This document shows positions 8,774 through 16,935 of a stretch of DNA of 64,000 nt, in pieces; position 1 is the first letter of the stretch; every line of letters starts with the position of its first letter. Location: assembly GCF_021391535.1 (NCBI RefSeq), contig NZ_CP090066.1:2927501-2991500 (forward strand), read 5' to 3'. The position numbers were made by a program, and so were the translations under genes. The notes under the pieces are model-generated. The model saw only the letters and a list, made by a program, of their open reading frames with translations, did not search any database and was not told the origin of the DNA. This DNA is from Aurantimonas sp. HBX-1. Its GTDB lineage: Bacteria > Pseudomonadota > Alphaproteobacteria > Rhizobiales > Rhizobiaceae.

Positions 8774-9375
8774 CCTGAAGCGCCCTGGCGGGCGACCGCC
8801 CGCCCGGCGGCGATGCCCGCCTCGGTGACCACGACGTCCATGTGGATGTCGTGCGTCTCCATCGGCACGCGATCCACCTCCTGCACCGCGAAGGCGATGC
8901 CGACGAGACGGGGAACCCGCCCCTTGTCGCGCAGCGCCGCGATGGCGCCGTCGTAGTAGCCGCGACCGTAGCCGACCCGGCCGCCGCCCCGGTCGAAGGC
9001 CGCCAGCGGCACCAGCATCAGGTCGGGATCGAGGACCACAGCGTCCGGGCCGGGCGCATAGGTTCCAAAGCCCTGCGGCTCGAGCGGCGCGCCGCGCAGC
9101 AGCTGGCGGAACTGCAGCCTGCCGTCGGCGATCGCCGGGACGCAGAGACGCGCGCCGCGGTCGGCGAGCGTCATCATCAGCGGGCGGATATCGATTTCGG
9201 AGCGGATCGGCAGGAAGCCGGACACGGCCATGCCGGGCGTGATGTCGACCAGGGCGGCGACGTGATCGGCGACGGCGAGCGAGGCCTCGATCCGTGCCTC
9301 GGTCGGCATGGCGTCGCGCCGGGCCAGCGCTGCGGCGCGCAGTTCGGCCTTCAGTCCGGATATGTCGTCACGCAT
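8770..9375 (-). CDS. 5-formyltetrahydrofolate cyclo-ligase
   Basis: This enzyme (YgfA/Fau, MTHFS) converts 5-formyl-THF to 5,10-methenyl-THF with ATP, returning a storage folate to the active pool. The 201-residue protein has the family's features: LKAELRAAALARRDAM, SGFLPIRSEID, and the signature VPLAAFDRGGGRVGYGRGYYD. AGGAGG at 9384-9389 lies 8 bases from the ATG at 9375 but only 2 from the upstream ATG at 9381, so 9375 is chosen. The gene follows a 6S RNA on the same strand, the pairing known as ssrS-ygfA in many proteobacteria. Confidence 0.95.
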   Translation of the reverse strand: MRDDISGLKAELRAAALARRDAMPTEARIEASLAVADHVAALVDITPGMAVSGFLPIRSEIDIRPLMMTLADRGARLCVPAIADGRLQFRQLLRGAPLEPQGFGTYAPGPDAVVLDPDLMLVPLAAFDRGGGRVGYGRGYYDGAIAALRDKGRVPRLVGIAFAVQEVDRVPMETHDIHMDVVVTEAGIAAGRAVARQGASG

Positions 9376-9429
9376 CGGCATCGCCTCCTGACGGAGACCT
9401 GTCCGATTTCGCGGCGAAAGGGAAGAGAA

Positions 9430-9588
9430 GCGGCGAGCCACCCGGCCGATGGAGAAGTCGATCCCGGGAACCTACAGAGTAGGTGGGCGCCGTGTGCCCC
9501 GGCCCACGAGCCAAGGCAGGGACAGCTCCCTGGGGAAGACTAAGGCCCCGAGCAAATGTCACTCCTGTCGCACCGGCCAGCCCGCCGT
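9430..9588 (-). ncRNA. ssrS: 6S RNA (SsrS)
   Basis: 6S RNA mimics an open promoter and sequesters the housekeeping RNA polymerase. On the minus strand the segment shows the hallmark GGCTCGTGG, the CCCACCTAC-TGTAGGTTC block and GGGAGCTGTCC. The ends can pair (GGCGGGCTGGCC near 9575-9586 with a CGCC-rich partner near 9432-9447), closing a long rod with a central bubble. A CTATGT -10-like hexamer at 9595-9600 puts the 5' end near 9588. The cyclo-ligase gene follows directly, the usual context. End positions are estimates; identity rests on sequence pattern and context. Confidence 0.82.
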
Positions 9589-9661
9589 CACGGAACATAG
9601 GCGAGACGCCCCTGCCCTTCCATAGCTGCGAGGCGCCCGGCAGCGGTTTATTCGCCAGCCC

Positions 9662-10756
9662 TCAGACGAAGTGCTTCGACAGCTTCAGGCCCTGCGCCTG
9701 GTAGTTCGACTTGAGGTCGATGCCGTAGAGCAGGTCGGGCAGCGCCTGCATGTGCTCGTAGACCAGCCGGCCGACGATCTGGCCGTCTTCCAGGATGAAC
9801 GGCACGTCGTGGCTGCGGACCTCGAGCACCGCGCGGCTGCCGGTGCCGCCGGCGGCGGAATGGCCGAATCCCGGATCGAAGAAGCCGGCGTAGTGGACGC
9901 GGAATTCGCCGACCAGCGGATCGTACGGCGTCATCTCGGCGGCGAAGGCCGGCGGCACGTGCACCGATTCCTTCGAGACGAGGATGTAGAACTCGTCCGG
10001 GTCGAGGATCAGCTCGCCCCCCTGGCTGCGATGGATCGGCTCCCAGAAGTCCCGCAGCCGGTAGGCGCCGCGCCGATCGACGTCGACGACGCCGGTGTGA
10101 CGCTTGCCGCGATAGCCGACCAGCGCATCGCTGCCGCCGGCGGGGTCGCCCGACAGATCGATCGACAGCGCGATGCCGCCGCCGGAAATGTTGGCGCCGG
10201 GCGCCGAGGTGAGCCGGTCGGTGGCGTGCAGCGCCGCAAGTTCCGCCTCGCCGAGCAGCGGCTCACCAGTGCGGAAGCGGATCTGCGACAGGCGCGAGCC
10301 CTGGCGCACCAGGATCGGGAAGGTGCGCGGCGAGATCTCGACATAGAGCGGGCCCTCGTAGCCCGCCGGCAGCTTGTCGAACTCGTGCGCGCCGTCGGTG
10401 AGGACGCGGGTGAAGATGTCGAGCCGGCCGGTGGAGGATTTGGGATTGGCCGTGGCGCGCACGTCGGCCGGCAGCTTCAGGGCTTCCAGGAGTTCCACGA
10501 CATAGACGCAGCCGGTCTCCAGCACCGCGCCTTCGGTGAGGCTGAATTCGTGCAGCGAGAAGCGCTCGAGCTTGCCGGCGACCGTCTGCCCGGCGCCCGG
10601 CAGGAAGCTCGCCCGCACCCGGTAGGCGTTGGCCCCGAGCCGCAGGTCGAGGCTCGCCGGCTGGATCTGGTCGCCGTCGCGCGCCACCGGCGCAGCAATG
10701 GCGCCCGTCTCGAACAGCGCCGCGATCTCGCGGTCCGGCAGAATTCCGCCCTGCAT
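9662..10756 (-). CDS. dcd: 2'-Deoxycytidine 5'-triphosphate deaminase, double-length type
   Basis: The enzyme deaminates dCTP to dUTP, feeding dTMP synthesis. At 364 residues the product is about twice E. coli Dcd and consists of two dUTPase-fold halves. The first carries PASLDLRLG and the catalytic ANPKSSTGRLDIF; the second repeats the architecture from LILDPDEFYILVSKE to VPFILEDGQIVGRLVYE. This long form is typical of Hyphomicrobiales. The start at 10756 (MQGGILPD) has a GAGGGGG stretch about 9 bases upstream; an ATG at 10765 is an alternative. The 5' region abuts the divergent metZ promoter and riboswitch. Confidence 0.93.
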   Translation of the reverse strand: MQGGILPDREIAALFETGAIAAPVARDGDQIQPASLDLRLGANAYRVRASFLPGAGQTVAGKLERFSLHEFSLTEGAVLETGCVYVVELLEALKLPADVRATANPKSSTGRLDIFTRVLTDGAHEFDKLPAGYEGPLYVEISPRTFPILVRQGSRLSQIRFRTGEPLLGEAELAALHATDRLTSAPGANISGGGIALSIDLSGDPAGGSDALVGYRGKRHTGVVDVDRRGAYRLRDFWEPIHRSQGGELILDPDEFYILVSKESVHVPPAFAAEMTPYDPLVGEFRVHYAGFFDPGFGHSAAGGTGSRAVLEVRSHDVPFILEDGQIVGRLVYEHMQALPDLLYGIDLKSNYQAQGLKLSKHFV

Positions 10757-10799
10757 CGATTGCATCCCCCTCAGCGTCCCGGCGCTCAGCGCGCCGCGA

Positions 10800-10827
10800 T
10801 TGACGCGTAACGGCATCGGGTCTATTT
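10800..10827 (+). promoter_or_regulatory. Probable sigma-70 promoter of metZ
   Basis: TTGACG at 10800-10805 and CTATTT at 10822-10827 are 16 bases apart. The predicted start near 10834 is just ahead of the SAM-II aptamer, so the riboswitch would be the first element transcribed. Confidence 0.65.
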
Positions 10828-10838
10828 GCAAGGCCCTC

Positions 10839-10891
10839 GAGTGGTGATTTGGCCGGCCGGCTTGCAGCCACGTAAAACAAGTCGCTAAAGG
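10839..10891 (+). promoter_or_regulatory. SAM-II riboswitch (metA element)
   Basis: The stretch matches the SAM-II consensus, an alphaproteobacterial H-type pseudoknot that binds S-adenosylmethionine. GTGGTGATTTGG (10841-10852) begins stem P1, which pairs with GCCAC (10867-10871). Then come GTAAAACAAG and the conserved TCGCTAAAG (10882-10890), which forms the pseudoknot with the first loop. It lies upstream of metZ, a standard target in this group. Confidence 0.93.
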
Positions 10892-10925
10892 GCCGTTTGA
10901 CGATAGGGCCTTCGTGCCTTCGACC

Positions 10926-10964
10926 AACCGGCTTCGCGGCGACGCGGCAGCCGGTTTATTTTTG
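10926..10964 (+). terminator. Intrinsic terminator forming the metZ riboswitch expression platform
   Basis: AACCGGCT at 10926-10933 and AGCCGGTT at 10949-10956 form a perfect 8-bp stem followed by TTTATTTTTG. It ends 16 bases before the metZ ATG and 35 bases after the aptamer. This indicates control by premature termination rather than only by hiding the ribosome-binding site. Confidence 0.85.
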
Positions 10965-10979
10965 TTCGGAGACGAAGCG

Positions 10980-12176
10980 ATGCTGAAGAAGACGGATACG
11001 GTCCGCAACTGGCGGCCGGCGACGGCGATGGTCCACGGCGGCACGATGCGGTCGGGCTTCGGCGAGACCTCCGAAGCGCTCTTCCTCACCCAGGGCTTCG
11101 TCTACGACAGCGCCGAGGCCGCCGAGGCCCGGTTCAAGGGCGAGGAGCCCGGCTTCATCTACAGCCGCTACGCCAACCCGACGACGCGGATGTTCGAGGA
11201 GCGGATGATGGCGCTGGAAGGCGCCGAGGACGCGCGCGCCACCGCCTCCGGCATGGCCGCCGTCGCCGCGGCGATCCAGTGCCAGCTGAAGGCCGGCGAC
11301 CACATCGTCGCGGCCCGGGCGCTGTTCGGCTCCTGCCGCTACGTCGTCGAGACGGTGATGGCGCGCTGCGGCGTCGCCTGCACGCTGGTCGACGGCCGCA
11401 GCCTCGACGCCTGGCAGGCGGCGGTGCGGCCGGAGACCAAGGTGTTCTTCATGGAGACGCCGACCAACCCGACGCTTGAGGTGATCGACATCCCGGCGGT
11501 GGCCGAGATCGCCCATGCCGCCGGCGCCCGGCTCGTCGTCGATAACGTCTTCGCGACGCCGATGCAGCAGCGCCCGCTCGAGCTCGGCGCCGACGTGGTG
11601 GTGTATTCGGCGACCAAGCACATCGACGGCCAGGGCCGCTGCCTTGGCGGCGTGATCCTCTCCTCCAAGGACTGGATCGACGAGAACCTGCACGACTATT
11701 TCCGCCACACCGGCCCGTCGCTGTCGCCGTTCAATGCCTGGACGCTGCTGAAGGGGCTTGAGACGCTGCCGCTGCGGGTGGCGCACCAGACGACGAGCGC
11801 CGGCAAGATCGCCGACTTCCTCGCCGACCGGCCGGAAGTCGCCAAGGTGCTCTATCCCGGCCGGGCCGACCATCCGGATGCGGCGATCATCGCCAAACAG
11901 ATGACCGGCGGCTCGACGCTGCTCGCCTTCGAGCTCAAGGGCGGCAAGAAGGCGGCCTTCGCCTTCTCCAACGCGCTCCGGATCATCCTGATCTCCAACA
12001 ATCTCGGCGACGCCAAGAGCCTGATCACCCATCCGGCGACGACGACGCACAAGAACCTCGCGCCGGAGGCCCGCGCCGAACTCGGCATCTCCGACGGGCT
12101 GCTGCGGCTGTCGGTCGGCATCGAGGACGTCGAGGATCTGATCGAGGACATCGACGCGGCGCTGGCGGCCGTCTGA
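10980..12176 (+). CDS. metZ: O-succinylhomoserine sulfhydrylase
   Basis: MetZ makes homocysteine from O-succinylhomoserine and sulfide in a PLP-dependent reaction of methionine synthesis. The 398-residue product is a Cys/Met metabolism fold-type I enzyme: YSRYANPTTRMFEERMMALEG, ATASGMAAV, METPTNPTLEVIDI, and the PLP lysine in SATKHIDGQGR. MetZ is favoured over MetB or MetC because of the GFGETSEALFLTQGFVY N-terminus typical of the MetZ clade; O-acetylhomoserine use cannot be excluded. The ATG at 10980 follows a GGAGACGAAGCG stretch. Expression should fall when SAM is plentiful, through the riboswitch upstream. Confidence 0.92.
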   Translation: MLKKTDTVRNWRPATAMVHGGTMRSGFGETSEALFLTQGFVYDSAEAAEARFKGEEPGFIYSRYANPTTRMFEERMMALEGAEDARATASGMAAVAAAIQCQLKAGDHIVAARALFGSCRYVVETVMARCGVACTLVDGRSLDAWQAAVRPETKVFFMETPTNPTLEVIDIPAVAEIAHAAGARLVVDNVFATPMQQRPLELGADVVVYSATKHIDGQGRCLGGVILSSKDWIDENLHDYFRHTGPSLSPFNAWTLLKGLETLPLRVAHQTTSAGKIADFLADRPEVAKVLYPGRADHPDAAIIAKQMTGGSTLLAFELKGGKKAAFAFSNALRIILISNNLGDAKSLITHPATTTHKNLAPEARAELGISDGLLRLSVGIEDVEDLIEDIDAALAAV

Positions 12177-12177
12177 G

Positions 12178-12789
12178 TCAGCCGAACAGTTGCAGGCTCA
12201 GCCTGATCCGCGACACGCAGGTCCACGCCGTCATCGCCGCGAACACGTAGGCGATGACGGCGAAATGGGCCGGCAACAGGCAGAACAGCACGAAGGTGGC
12301 GATGGTCTCCGTCGCCTCGGCGAGGCCGGTCGAGAAATAGAGCGACTTCTCCCCCCGCTGCCGGGTGGACAGCCCGCGCTTCTCGGCCATCACCGCAAAG
12401 GCGAGGAAGCTCGCGCCATTGGCGTAGAAGCTCGTCAGGAGCACAGCGGCGGCGAGCGCGTTGGCGGCCGGATCGAGGATTGCGAAGGCGAGCGGGATGG
12501 CGCCGTAGAAGATGTAGTCGAAGACGATGTCGAGATAGCCGCCGCGATCCGTCAGGCGCGTCAGCCGGGCAACCGCGCCGTCGAGCCCGTCGGCGAGGCG
12601 CGAGAGGAGAATCAGGACCAGGCCGAGCCAGAGCTGCCCGAAGGCGATGGCGAATGCTGCGGCGAGGCCGAGGACGAGGCCTGCCGCCGTCACCGCGTCG
12701 GCGCCGATCCCCTGCCGGCAAAGCATCGCGGCCAGGAAGGCGATCGGCGGATCGATCCGCTTCTTCAGCACCCCGTCGAGCAAAGCCAT
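12178..12789 (-). CDS. CDP-alcohol phosphatidyltransferase family protein
   Basis: A 203-residue membrane enzyme of phospholipid synthesis that transfers a phosphatidyl group from CDP-diacylglycerol to an alcohol. The catalytic signature D-G-x2-A-R-x8-G-x3-D-x3-D is readable as LADGLDGAVARLTRLTDRG followed by YLDIVFDY. About five or six hydrophobic segments surround it. The acceptor cannot be told from sequence; phosphatidylglycerophosphate or phosphatidylcholine/serine synthases are all relatives. It is convergent with metZ, their stops separated by one base. Confidence 0.9.
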   Translation of the reverse strand: MALLDGVLKKRIDPPIAFLAAMLCRQGIGADAVTAAGLVLGLAAAFAIAFGQLWLGLVLILLSRLADGLDGAVARLTRLTDRGGYLDIVFDYIFYGAIPLAFAILDPAANALAAAVLLTSFYANGASFLAFAVMAEKRGLSTRQRGEKSLYFSTGLAEATETIATFVLFCLLPAHFAVIAYVFAAMTAWTCVSRIRLSLQLFG

Positions 12790-12880
12790 CTCCGCTGCGC
12801 GTTCGCCGCCCGTTGACCCGGCCCGCGTGCGCCGCGATAAGATAGGCCGAAGCGGCGCGCAAGGCGGTCAGGGCATCCTC

Positions 12881-13273
12881 ATGTACACGGCGACGACCAG
12901 GGCGATCACCGTCAGCGTGACCCCGAGCTATCTCGACGACCAGTCGGCTCCCGAGGACGGGCGCTGGGTCTGGGCGTACACCGTGGAGATCGCCAATGGC
13001 AGCCCGGACGTGGTGCAGCTGCGGTCACGTTACTGGCACATCACCGACGCCAACGGCCATGTCGAGGAGGTCAGCGGCCCCGGCGTCGTCGGCGAGCAGC
13101 CGACGCTCTCGCCCGGCGACAGCTACACCTACACCTCCGGCTGCCCGCTGACGACGCCGTCCGGCTTCATGCGCGGCCACTACCGCATGCAGGCCGCCGA
13201 CGGCTCGTTCTTCGAGGTGGAGATCCCGGCCTTCTCGCTGGACCTGCCGGTTCGCTCGCGGGTGCTGAACTAG
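12881..13273 (+). CDS. apaG: ApaG domain protein
   Basis: A 130-residue single-domain protein with the fibronectin-like ApaG fold. It begins MYTATTRAITVSVTPSYL and contains the family blocks VWAYTVEIAN, LRSRYWHITDA, GPGVVGEQPTLSPG and YTSGCPLTTPSG. Length is standard (about 125-130). Bacterial ApaG is linked genetically to divalent-metal and diadenosine tetraphosphate phenotypes, but its biochemical role is unsettled; the related human FBXO3 domain binds protein partners. The frame is open further upstream; the ATG at 12881 matches the known N-terminus. It is divergent from the CDP-alcohol transferase gene. Confidence 0.96.
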   Translation: MYTATTRAITVSVTPSYLDDQSAPEDGRWVWAYTVEIANGSPDVVQLRSRYWHITDANGHVEEVSGPGVVGEQPTLSPGDSYTYTSGCPLTTPSGFMRGHYRMQAADGSFFEVEIPAFSLDLPVRSRVLN

Positions 13274-13428
13274 GCGCAGGCTGTCGGGCGAGGCGGGCAG
13301 AGCAGTTCGCCTGCGGTCTCACTCGCCGCCGCCCGAGGCCAGCCGGGCATAACCGGCGACACCACTCCCCGCCCCCATGACAATCGCCCGCAACCTGCTA
13401 GGAGTCGCGCCGAAACGGCGAGTGCAGC

Positions 13429-14307
13429 ATGCAGGCAACCCTTGAACTGAGACGCGCATCCCTGGCGGGCATGGCGATGATGTGCGTCGGGGTCGCGTGC
13501 CTCAGCGTCAACGACGCCCTCGCCAAGGCGCTGACCGCGACCTATTCGCCGCTGCAGATCCTGTTCCTGCGCAATTTGGTCGCGCTGCCCTTCGCCGTGC
13601 TGATCGCCGTTCGCATGGGCGGGACGGCGGCGCTGCGCTCGCATCGGCCGGTGACGCATCTCATGCGCGGGCTGCTCTGGATCTCTGCCGCCTTCCTGTT
13701 CTTCTCCAGCCTGAAATATCTGGCGCTCGCCGAGGCGACGGCGCTGGTCTTCGTGGCGCCGCTGTTCATCACGGCGATCTCGGCGCTGTTCCTGCGTGAA
13801 CATGTCGGCTGGCGGCGCTGGCTGGCGCTGCTGGCCGGCTTTACCGGCGTGCTGATCGCCGTGCGACCCGGCGCCGCCGCCTTCCAGCCGGCCTCGCTTC
13901 TGCCAGTCGGGACGGCGCTGTTCTACGCGCTGCTGATGATCAGCGCCCGCTGGGTGGACCGGCGCGAGAGCGTCTGGACGCTGCTGCTCTATCTGACCGG
14001 CGCCGGGGCGCTGCTGAGCTCGCTCGTCGTGCCCTTCGTCTGGGTGCCGGTGCAGCCGGCCGACTACTGGCTCTTCGCGGCGATTGCGCTGTTCGGGACG
14101 GCGGGGATGACGCTGATGACCCAGGCCTTCCGGCTGGCGCCCGCCGTCGTCGTCGCGCCGCTCGACTACACGGCACTGGTCTGCGCGACGGTTATCGGCT
14201 GGCTGTTCTGGAACGAGCTGCCAGATGCCCCGGTCTTCGTCGGCGCCGCGGTGATCGTCGCCAGCGGCGTGTTCACGATCTGGCGGGAGAACCGGGTGGG
14301 GCGGTGA
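13429..14307 (+). CDS. EamA/DMT family transporter
   Basis: A 292-residue inner-membrane protein with ten predicted hydrophobic segments in two EamA repeats, as in RhaT/YdcZ-type drug/metabolite transporters. The repeats show LQILFLRNLVALPFA and, near the end of each half, the ETALVFVAPLF-like segment (here ATALVFVAPLF and VVAPLDYTAL). Substrates of such exporters are diverse (amino acids, riboflavin, metabolites) and cannot be assigned. It stands alone, with no operon partner on its strand. Confidence 0.9.
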   Translation: MQATLELRRASLAGMAMMCVGVACLSVNDALAKALTATYSPLQILFLRNLVALPFAVLIAVRMGGTAALRSHRPVTHLMRGLLWISAAFLFFSSLKYLALAEATALVFVAPLFITAISALFLREHVGWRRWLALLAGFTGVLIAVRPGAAAFQPASLLPVGTALFYALLMISARWVDRRESVWTLLLYLTGAGALLSSLVVPFVWVPVQPADYWLFAAIALFGTAGMTLMTQAFRLAPAVVVAPLDYTALVCATVIGWLFWNELPDAPVFVGAAVIVASGVFTIWRENRVGR

Positions 14308-14362
14308 TGGGGGGCGGCAAAGTACCCGAAAGGGCTTTTCCCGTCGCTCCTCGGGACGGAAT

Positions 14363-14722
14363 TCATGGTGCCTGATCGGGGATCGCTGACGCCACTCGAC
14401 TCCGGGGCTCCATGCGATTGTGGAGGACACGCAGGACTACAGCGACACGTTCCGTTCCATCGATGGTCGAAAGGAAGTAGAGGCTGTGCGACGCCGAACC
14501 GCGACGTGTAGCGACGGTGTCGATATGGAGCGAACGGACGCCGGGTCCGATATCGTCGCGATCGGCCGTACCGAGGCCTAGCGGGTCCGCTCCGACCCGT
14601 TCAAGGGCGAGTTCGATCAGGGTCGAATACGCCTGCAGTTGCATTGGTCCGAACAGCTGGAGCGTATCCCTGAGGATTGCCTCGATATCAGCGTCCGCGG
14701 CCTCGGTAAGCCGGAAGCTCAA
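14363..14722 (-). CDS. ParE-family toxin of a type II toxin-antitoxin system
   Basis: A 119-residue member of the RelE/ParE superfamily. It starts FRLTEAADADIEAIL, the typical ParE N-terminus, and ends with SLYFLSTIDGTERVAVVLRVLHNRME, matching the closing strand with the conserved R-LH of ParE toxins. ParE toxins inhibit DNA gyrase. Translation probably begins at TTG 14722, which overlaps the antitoxin stop codon (TTGA). It is somewhat longer than the usual 95-100 residues. The order antitoxin then toxin and the overlap support a working module. Confidence 0.87.
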   Translation of the reverse strand: MSFRLTEAADADIEAILRDTLQLFGPMQLQAYSTLIELALERVGADPLGLGTADRDDIGPGVRSLHIDTVATRRGSASHSLYFLSTIDGTERVAVVLRVLHNRMEPRSRVASAIPDQAP

Positions 14723-14985
14723 CGCCGCGCGGTCTCTTGCAGAACGCTCTCGGCGATGTCGGCAACGCTTCGGCGGGAGAACCGGCCGGCACGGGCCTGC
14801 TCCAGACCGACACCAACCTCTCGGCGCAGGATCGTTGCCCTCTCCTCCGCAATGGCGCGATCATCCTGCAGGAGGCGCAGCGCCTCCCGGACGACCTCGC
14901 TGGAGGAGCTGTATCCTCCGCTCGCCACCATGTCCTCGACGAACTCGATCATGGGCGCGGGAAGACTGACATTCATGGTTGCCAT
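14719..14985 (-). CDS. ParD-family antitoxin
   Basis: An 88-residue ribbon-helix-helix antitoxin. The N-terminus MATMNVSLPAPMIEFV forms the DNA-binding strand, followed by GGYSSSSEVVREALRLLQ, a classic ParD motif; the acidic/Arg tail would wrap the ParE toxin. The ATG at 14985 lies 5 bases from GGAGG at 14991-14995; upstream in-frame codons are not conserved. The protein should bind and repress its own promoter, and a TGACA-N11-TGTCA repeat upstream is a plausible operator. Confidence 0.9.
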   Translation of the reverse strand: MATMNVSLPAPMIEFVEDMVASGGYSSSSEVVREALRLLQDDRAIAEERATILRREVGVGLEQARAGRFSRRSVADIAESVLQETARR

Positions 14986-15011
14986 CGGGACCTCCATCAG
15001 AGGGAGGAATT

Positions 15012-15035
15012 GATGACATTGGCAAAAATTGTCAA
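15012..15035 (-). promoter_or_regulatory. Putative parDE promoter/operator
   Basis: On the minus strand TTGACA (15030-15035) is a good -35 element inside an AT-rich pocket. It overlaps an inverted repeat TGACA-N11-TGTCA (15014-15034) suited to a ribbon-helix-helix repressor. No strong -10 is visible, so the call is tentative. Confidence 0.45.
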
Positions 15036-15245
15036 CGGGTCCCGCCACGAGCCACGCGCCCGACGCGCATCCAGCAGTGCAATGCCGCCCAGATACTCGG
15101 TATCGCCGCCGCTGTCCGTTCATCCAGGAACTGTTCCGGGTCAAACTCACATGAAGCCGGTGCCGCCGTCGCTGCTTTACCGGATGCGGGCGCCGCCAAA
15201 CGGGAACGGATCAGCCAGCACCATGCGGCCCAATCAGACCCGCCT

Positions 15246-15704
15246 TCAAAAGCGCTTCGGCCGGGCGTTGGCGATCATCGTCGCGGCGGCGAAGACGATC
15301 GCGTCTTCGGCGAAGCCGGTCGGCGTCTGGCCCCAGCGGCGTATCGCCCACTTCCGCGCGGCGAGACCGAGATACGACGCGCCGATCGCCGCGCCGATGC
15401 CGAGTGTCGCGCCGGCCAGGCGGCGGTTCGACGGGGCGAGGGCCGCCCCTGCGAAGCCGCTGGTGATGACGCGGGCGAGCAGGCCGAGGAAGACGGTCCG
15501 GTCAGGGGCGGTCTTCATCTTGTCGCCCGCCATCTCGGCTGCGGCCATGGCGACGCCGCCCGCGGCGATCACGGGCAGCGCCATCAGCCGCGCTTCGGGA
15601 TTGTCGTGGGGAAGCGTGCCGCGCCGCGCGGCGCCGGCGAGCGCGGCAAGCGGCGTCATGGAGCGTTGGCCGGCGACGAGGCCCATCAGGATCGAGCGTA
15701 GCAT
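15246..15704 (-). CDS. DUF4126 family membrane protein
   Basis: A 152-residue protein with three or four hydrophobic, Gly/Ala-rich segments and the family opening SILMGLVAGQRSMTPLAALA. Later segments include GDKMKTAPDRT and AIGASYLGLAARKW, matching DUF4126 (formerly in the DUF4126/DUF4235-like group). The function is unknown; many members are small inner-membrane proteins. The ATG at 15704 has AGGA seven bases upstream; an earlier ATG at 15734 adds ten residues but has no good Shine-Dalgarno. It is monocistronic as far as can be seen. Confidence 0.82.
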   Translation of the reverse strand: MLRSILMGLVAGQRSMTPLAALAGAARRGTLPHDNPEARLMALPVIAAGGVAMAAAEMAGDKMKTAPDRTVFLGLLARVITSGFAGAALAPSNRRLAGATLGIGAAIGASYLGLAARKWAIRRWGQTPTGFAEDAIVFAAATMIANARPKRF

Positions 15705-15894
15705 GAGGTGTCCTATCGATATCTCATCCGTCAACGGATGAAGGAGCGATAGGGTCCAGCGACGGTTACCCGCTGACGCGGCACAGTCTTCAAGGGTCGC
15801 CGACGAGCGACCACCGGAAGCAGTCCCGGCAAGGCGTCAGCCGGGAATGCTCCGCAGCCGGGAGCCCAGAGGCTCTCCTGGAAGAGACCCCGCC

Positions 15895-16935
15895 TCACCC
15901 CTCGCGCGGCTCATCCTCGCCCGGCGTCGTCTCCGCCTCCGCCGCGAACTCTTCCGGATCGAACTCGTAGGCCTCGCCGCAGAACTCGCAGGTGACCGCG
16001 ATGCGGCCATCCTCGATGCTGTCGGTGATCTCGGTGGCGGAGAAGTTGGAGAGCACCTCCTTGATGCGCTCGCGCGAGCAGGAACACTCGTCGTCGACGG
16101 GATGCGGCGGGAAGACCCGTACGCCGCGCTCGTGGAACAGGCGGAACAAGAGGCGCTCGACGCCGATCTCGGGATCGGCGAGTTCGGAGGCCTCGATCGT
16201 GTCGACCAGCGCGCGGACCTCGAGCCAGGCATCGTCCGGCTCGAAGACGTTTTCGTCGTCGTCGGCGCCTTCCGGCGCGTCGCCGCCCGGCAGGTCCGGC
16301 ATGCGCATGCGCTCCGGGGAGTCGGGCAGGAACTGCGCAATCAGGCCGCCGGCGCGCCAGCTCTCGACGAAGCCGCCGTTCTCGCCGCGCTTGGCGATGC
16401 GGGCGACGGCGAGCTTGATCGCCGTCGGGATCTGTTCGGACTGGCGGAAATAGCCCTCCGCCACTTCCTCGATCGTCGTGCCGTTGAGCTCGACGATGCC
16501 CTGGTAGCGCTGCATGTAGGCGCCCTGGTCGACGGTCAGCGCCATGACGCCGACGCCGAGCAGCGCCTCCGAAGAGGTCTCACCGGCCTCGATGGCGGCG
16601 GCGAGCTTGGCCTCGTCGAAGCGGGCATAGGCCCGGACGCTGGACGGCGTGGTGAAGTCGACGACGAGCAGGTCGACCGGGCCGTCGGTCTGGGTCTGGG
16701 CGATGAACTTGCCGTCAAACTTCAGCGACGTGCCGAGCAGCACCGTCATCACCACCATCTCGGCCAGCAGCCGCGCGACCGGCTCGGGATAGTCGTGGCG
16801 GTTGAGGATGTCGTCGAGCATCGGCCCGAGCTGGACGGCGCGGCCGCGGGCGTCGAGCGCCTCGACGGCGAAGGGCACGACGGCATCGTCGCCGGCGAAG
16901 CCGAACTCGCCGAGGCTGAGATCGCTGTCAGCCAT
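15895..16935 (-). CDS. hslO: Redox-regulated chaperone Hsp33
   Basis: Hsp33 is a cytoplasmic holdase switched on by oxidation of a zinc centre. The 346-residue product carries the N-terminal Hsp33 domain (FAVEALDARGRAVQLGPMLDDIL, GTSLKFDGKFIAQTQTDGPVDLLVVDF) and the zinc-binding C-terminus with C-x-C (ECSCSRERIKE) and C-x2-C (TCEFCGE). It is longer than E. coli Hsp33 because of an acidic insert around residues 225-240 and an acidic tail, as in other rhizobia. The start overlaps the argF stop by 8 bases, so it is translationally coupled to the arginine operon. Confidence 0.95.
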   Translation of the reverse strand: MADSDLSLGEFGFAGDDAVVPFAVEALDARGRAVQLGPMLDDILNRHDYPEPVARLLAEMVVMTVLLGTSLKFDGKFIAQTQTDGPVDLLVVDFTTPSSVRAYARFDEAKLAAAIEAGETSSEALLGVGVMALTVDQGAYMQRYQGIVELNGTTIEEVAEGYFRQSEQIPTAIKLAVARIAKRGENGGFVESWRAGGLIAQFLPDSPERMRMPDLPGGDAPEGADDDENVFEPDDAWLEVRALVDTIEASELADPEIGVERLLFRLFHERGVRVFPPHPVDDECSCSRERIKEVLSNFSATEITDSIEDGRIAVTCEFCGEAYEFDPEEFAAEAETTPGEDEPREG

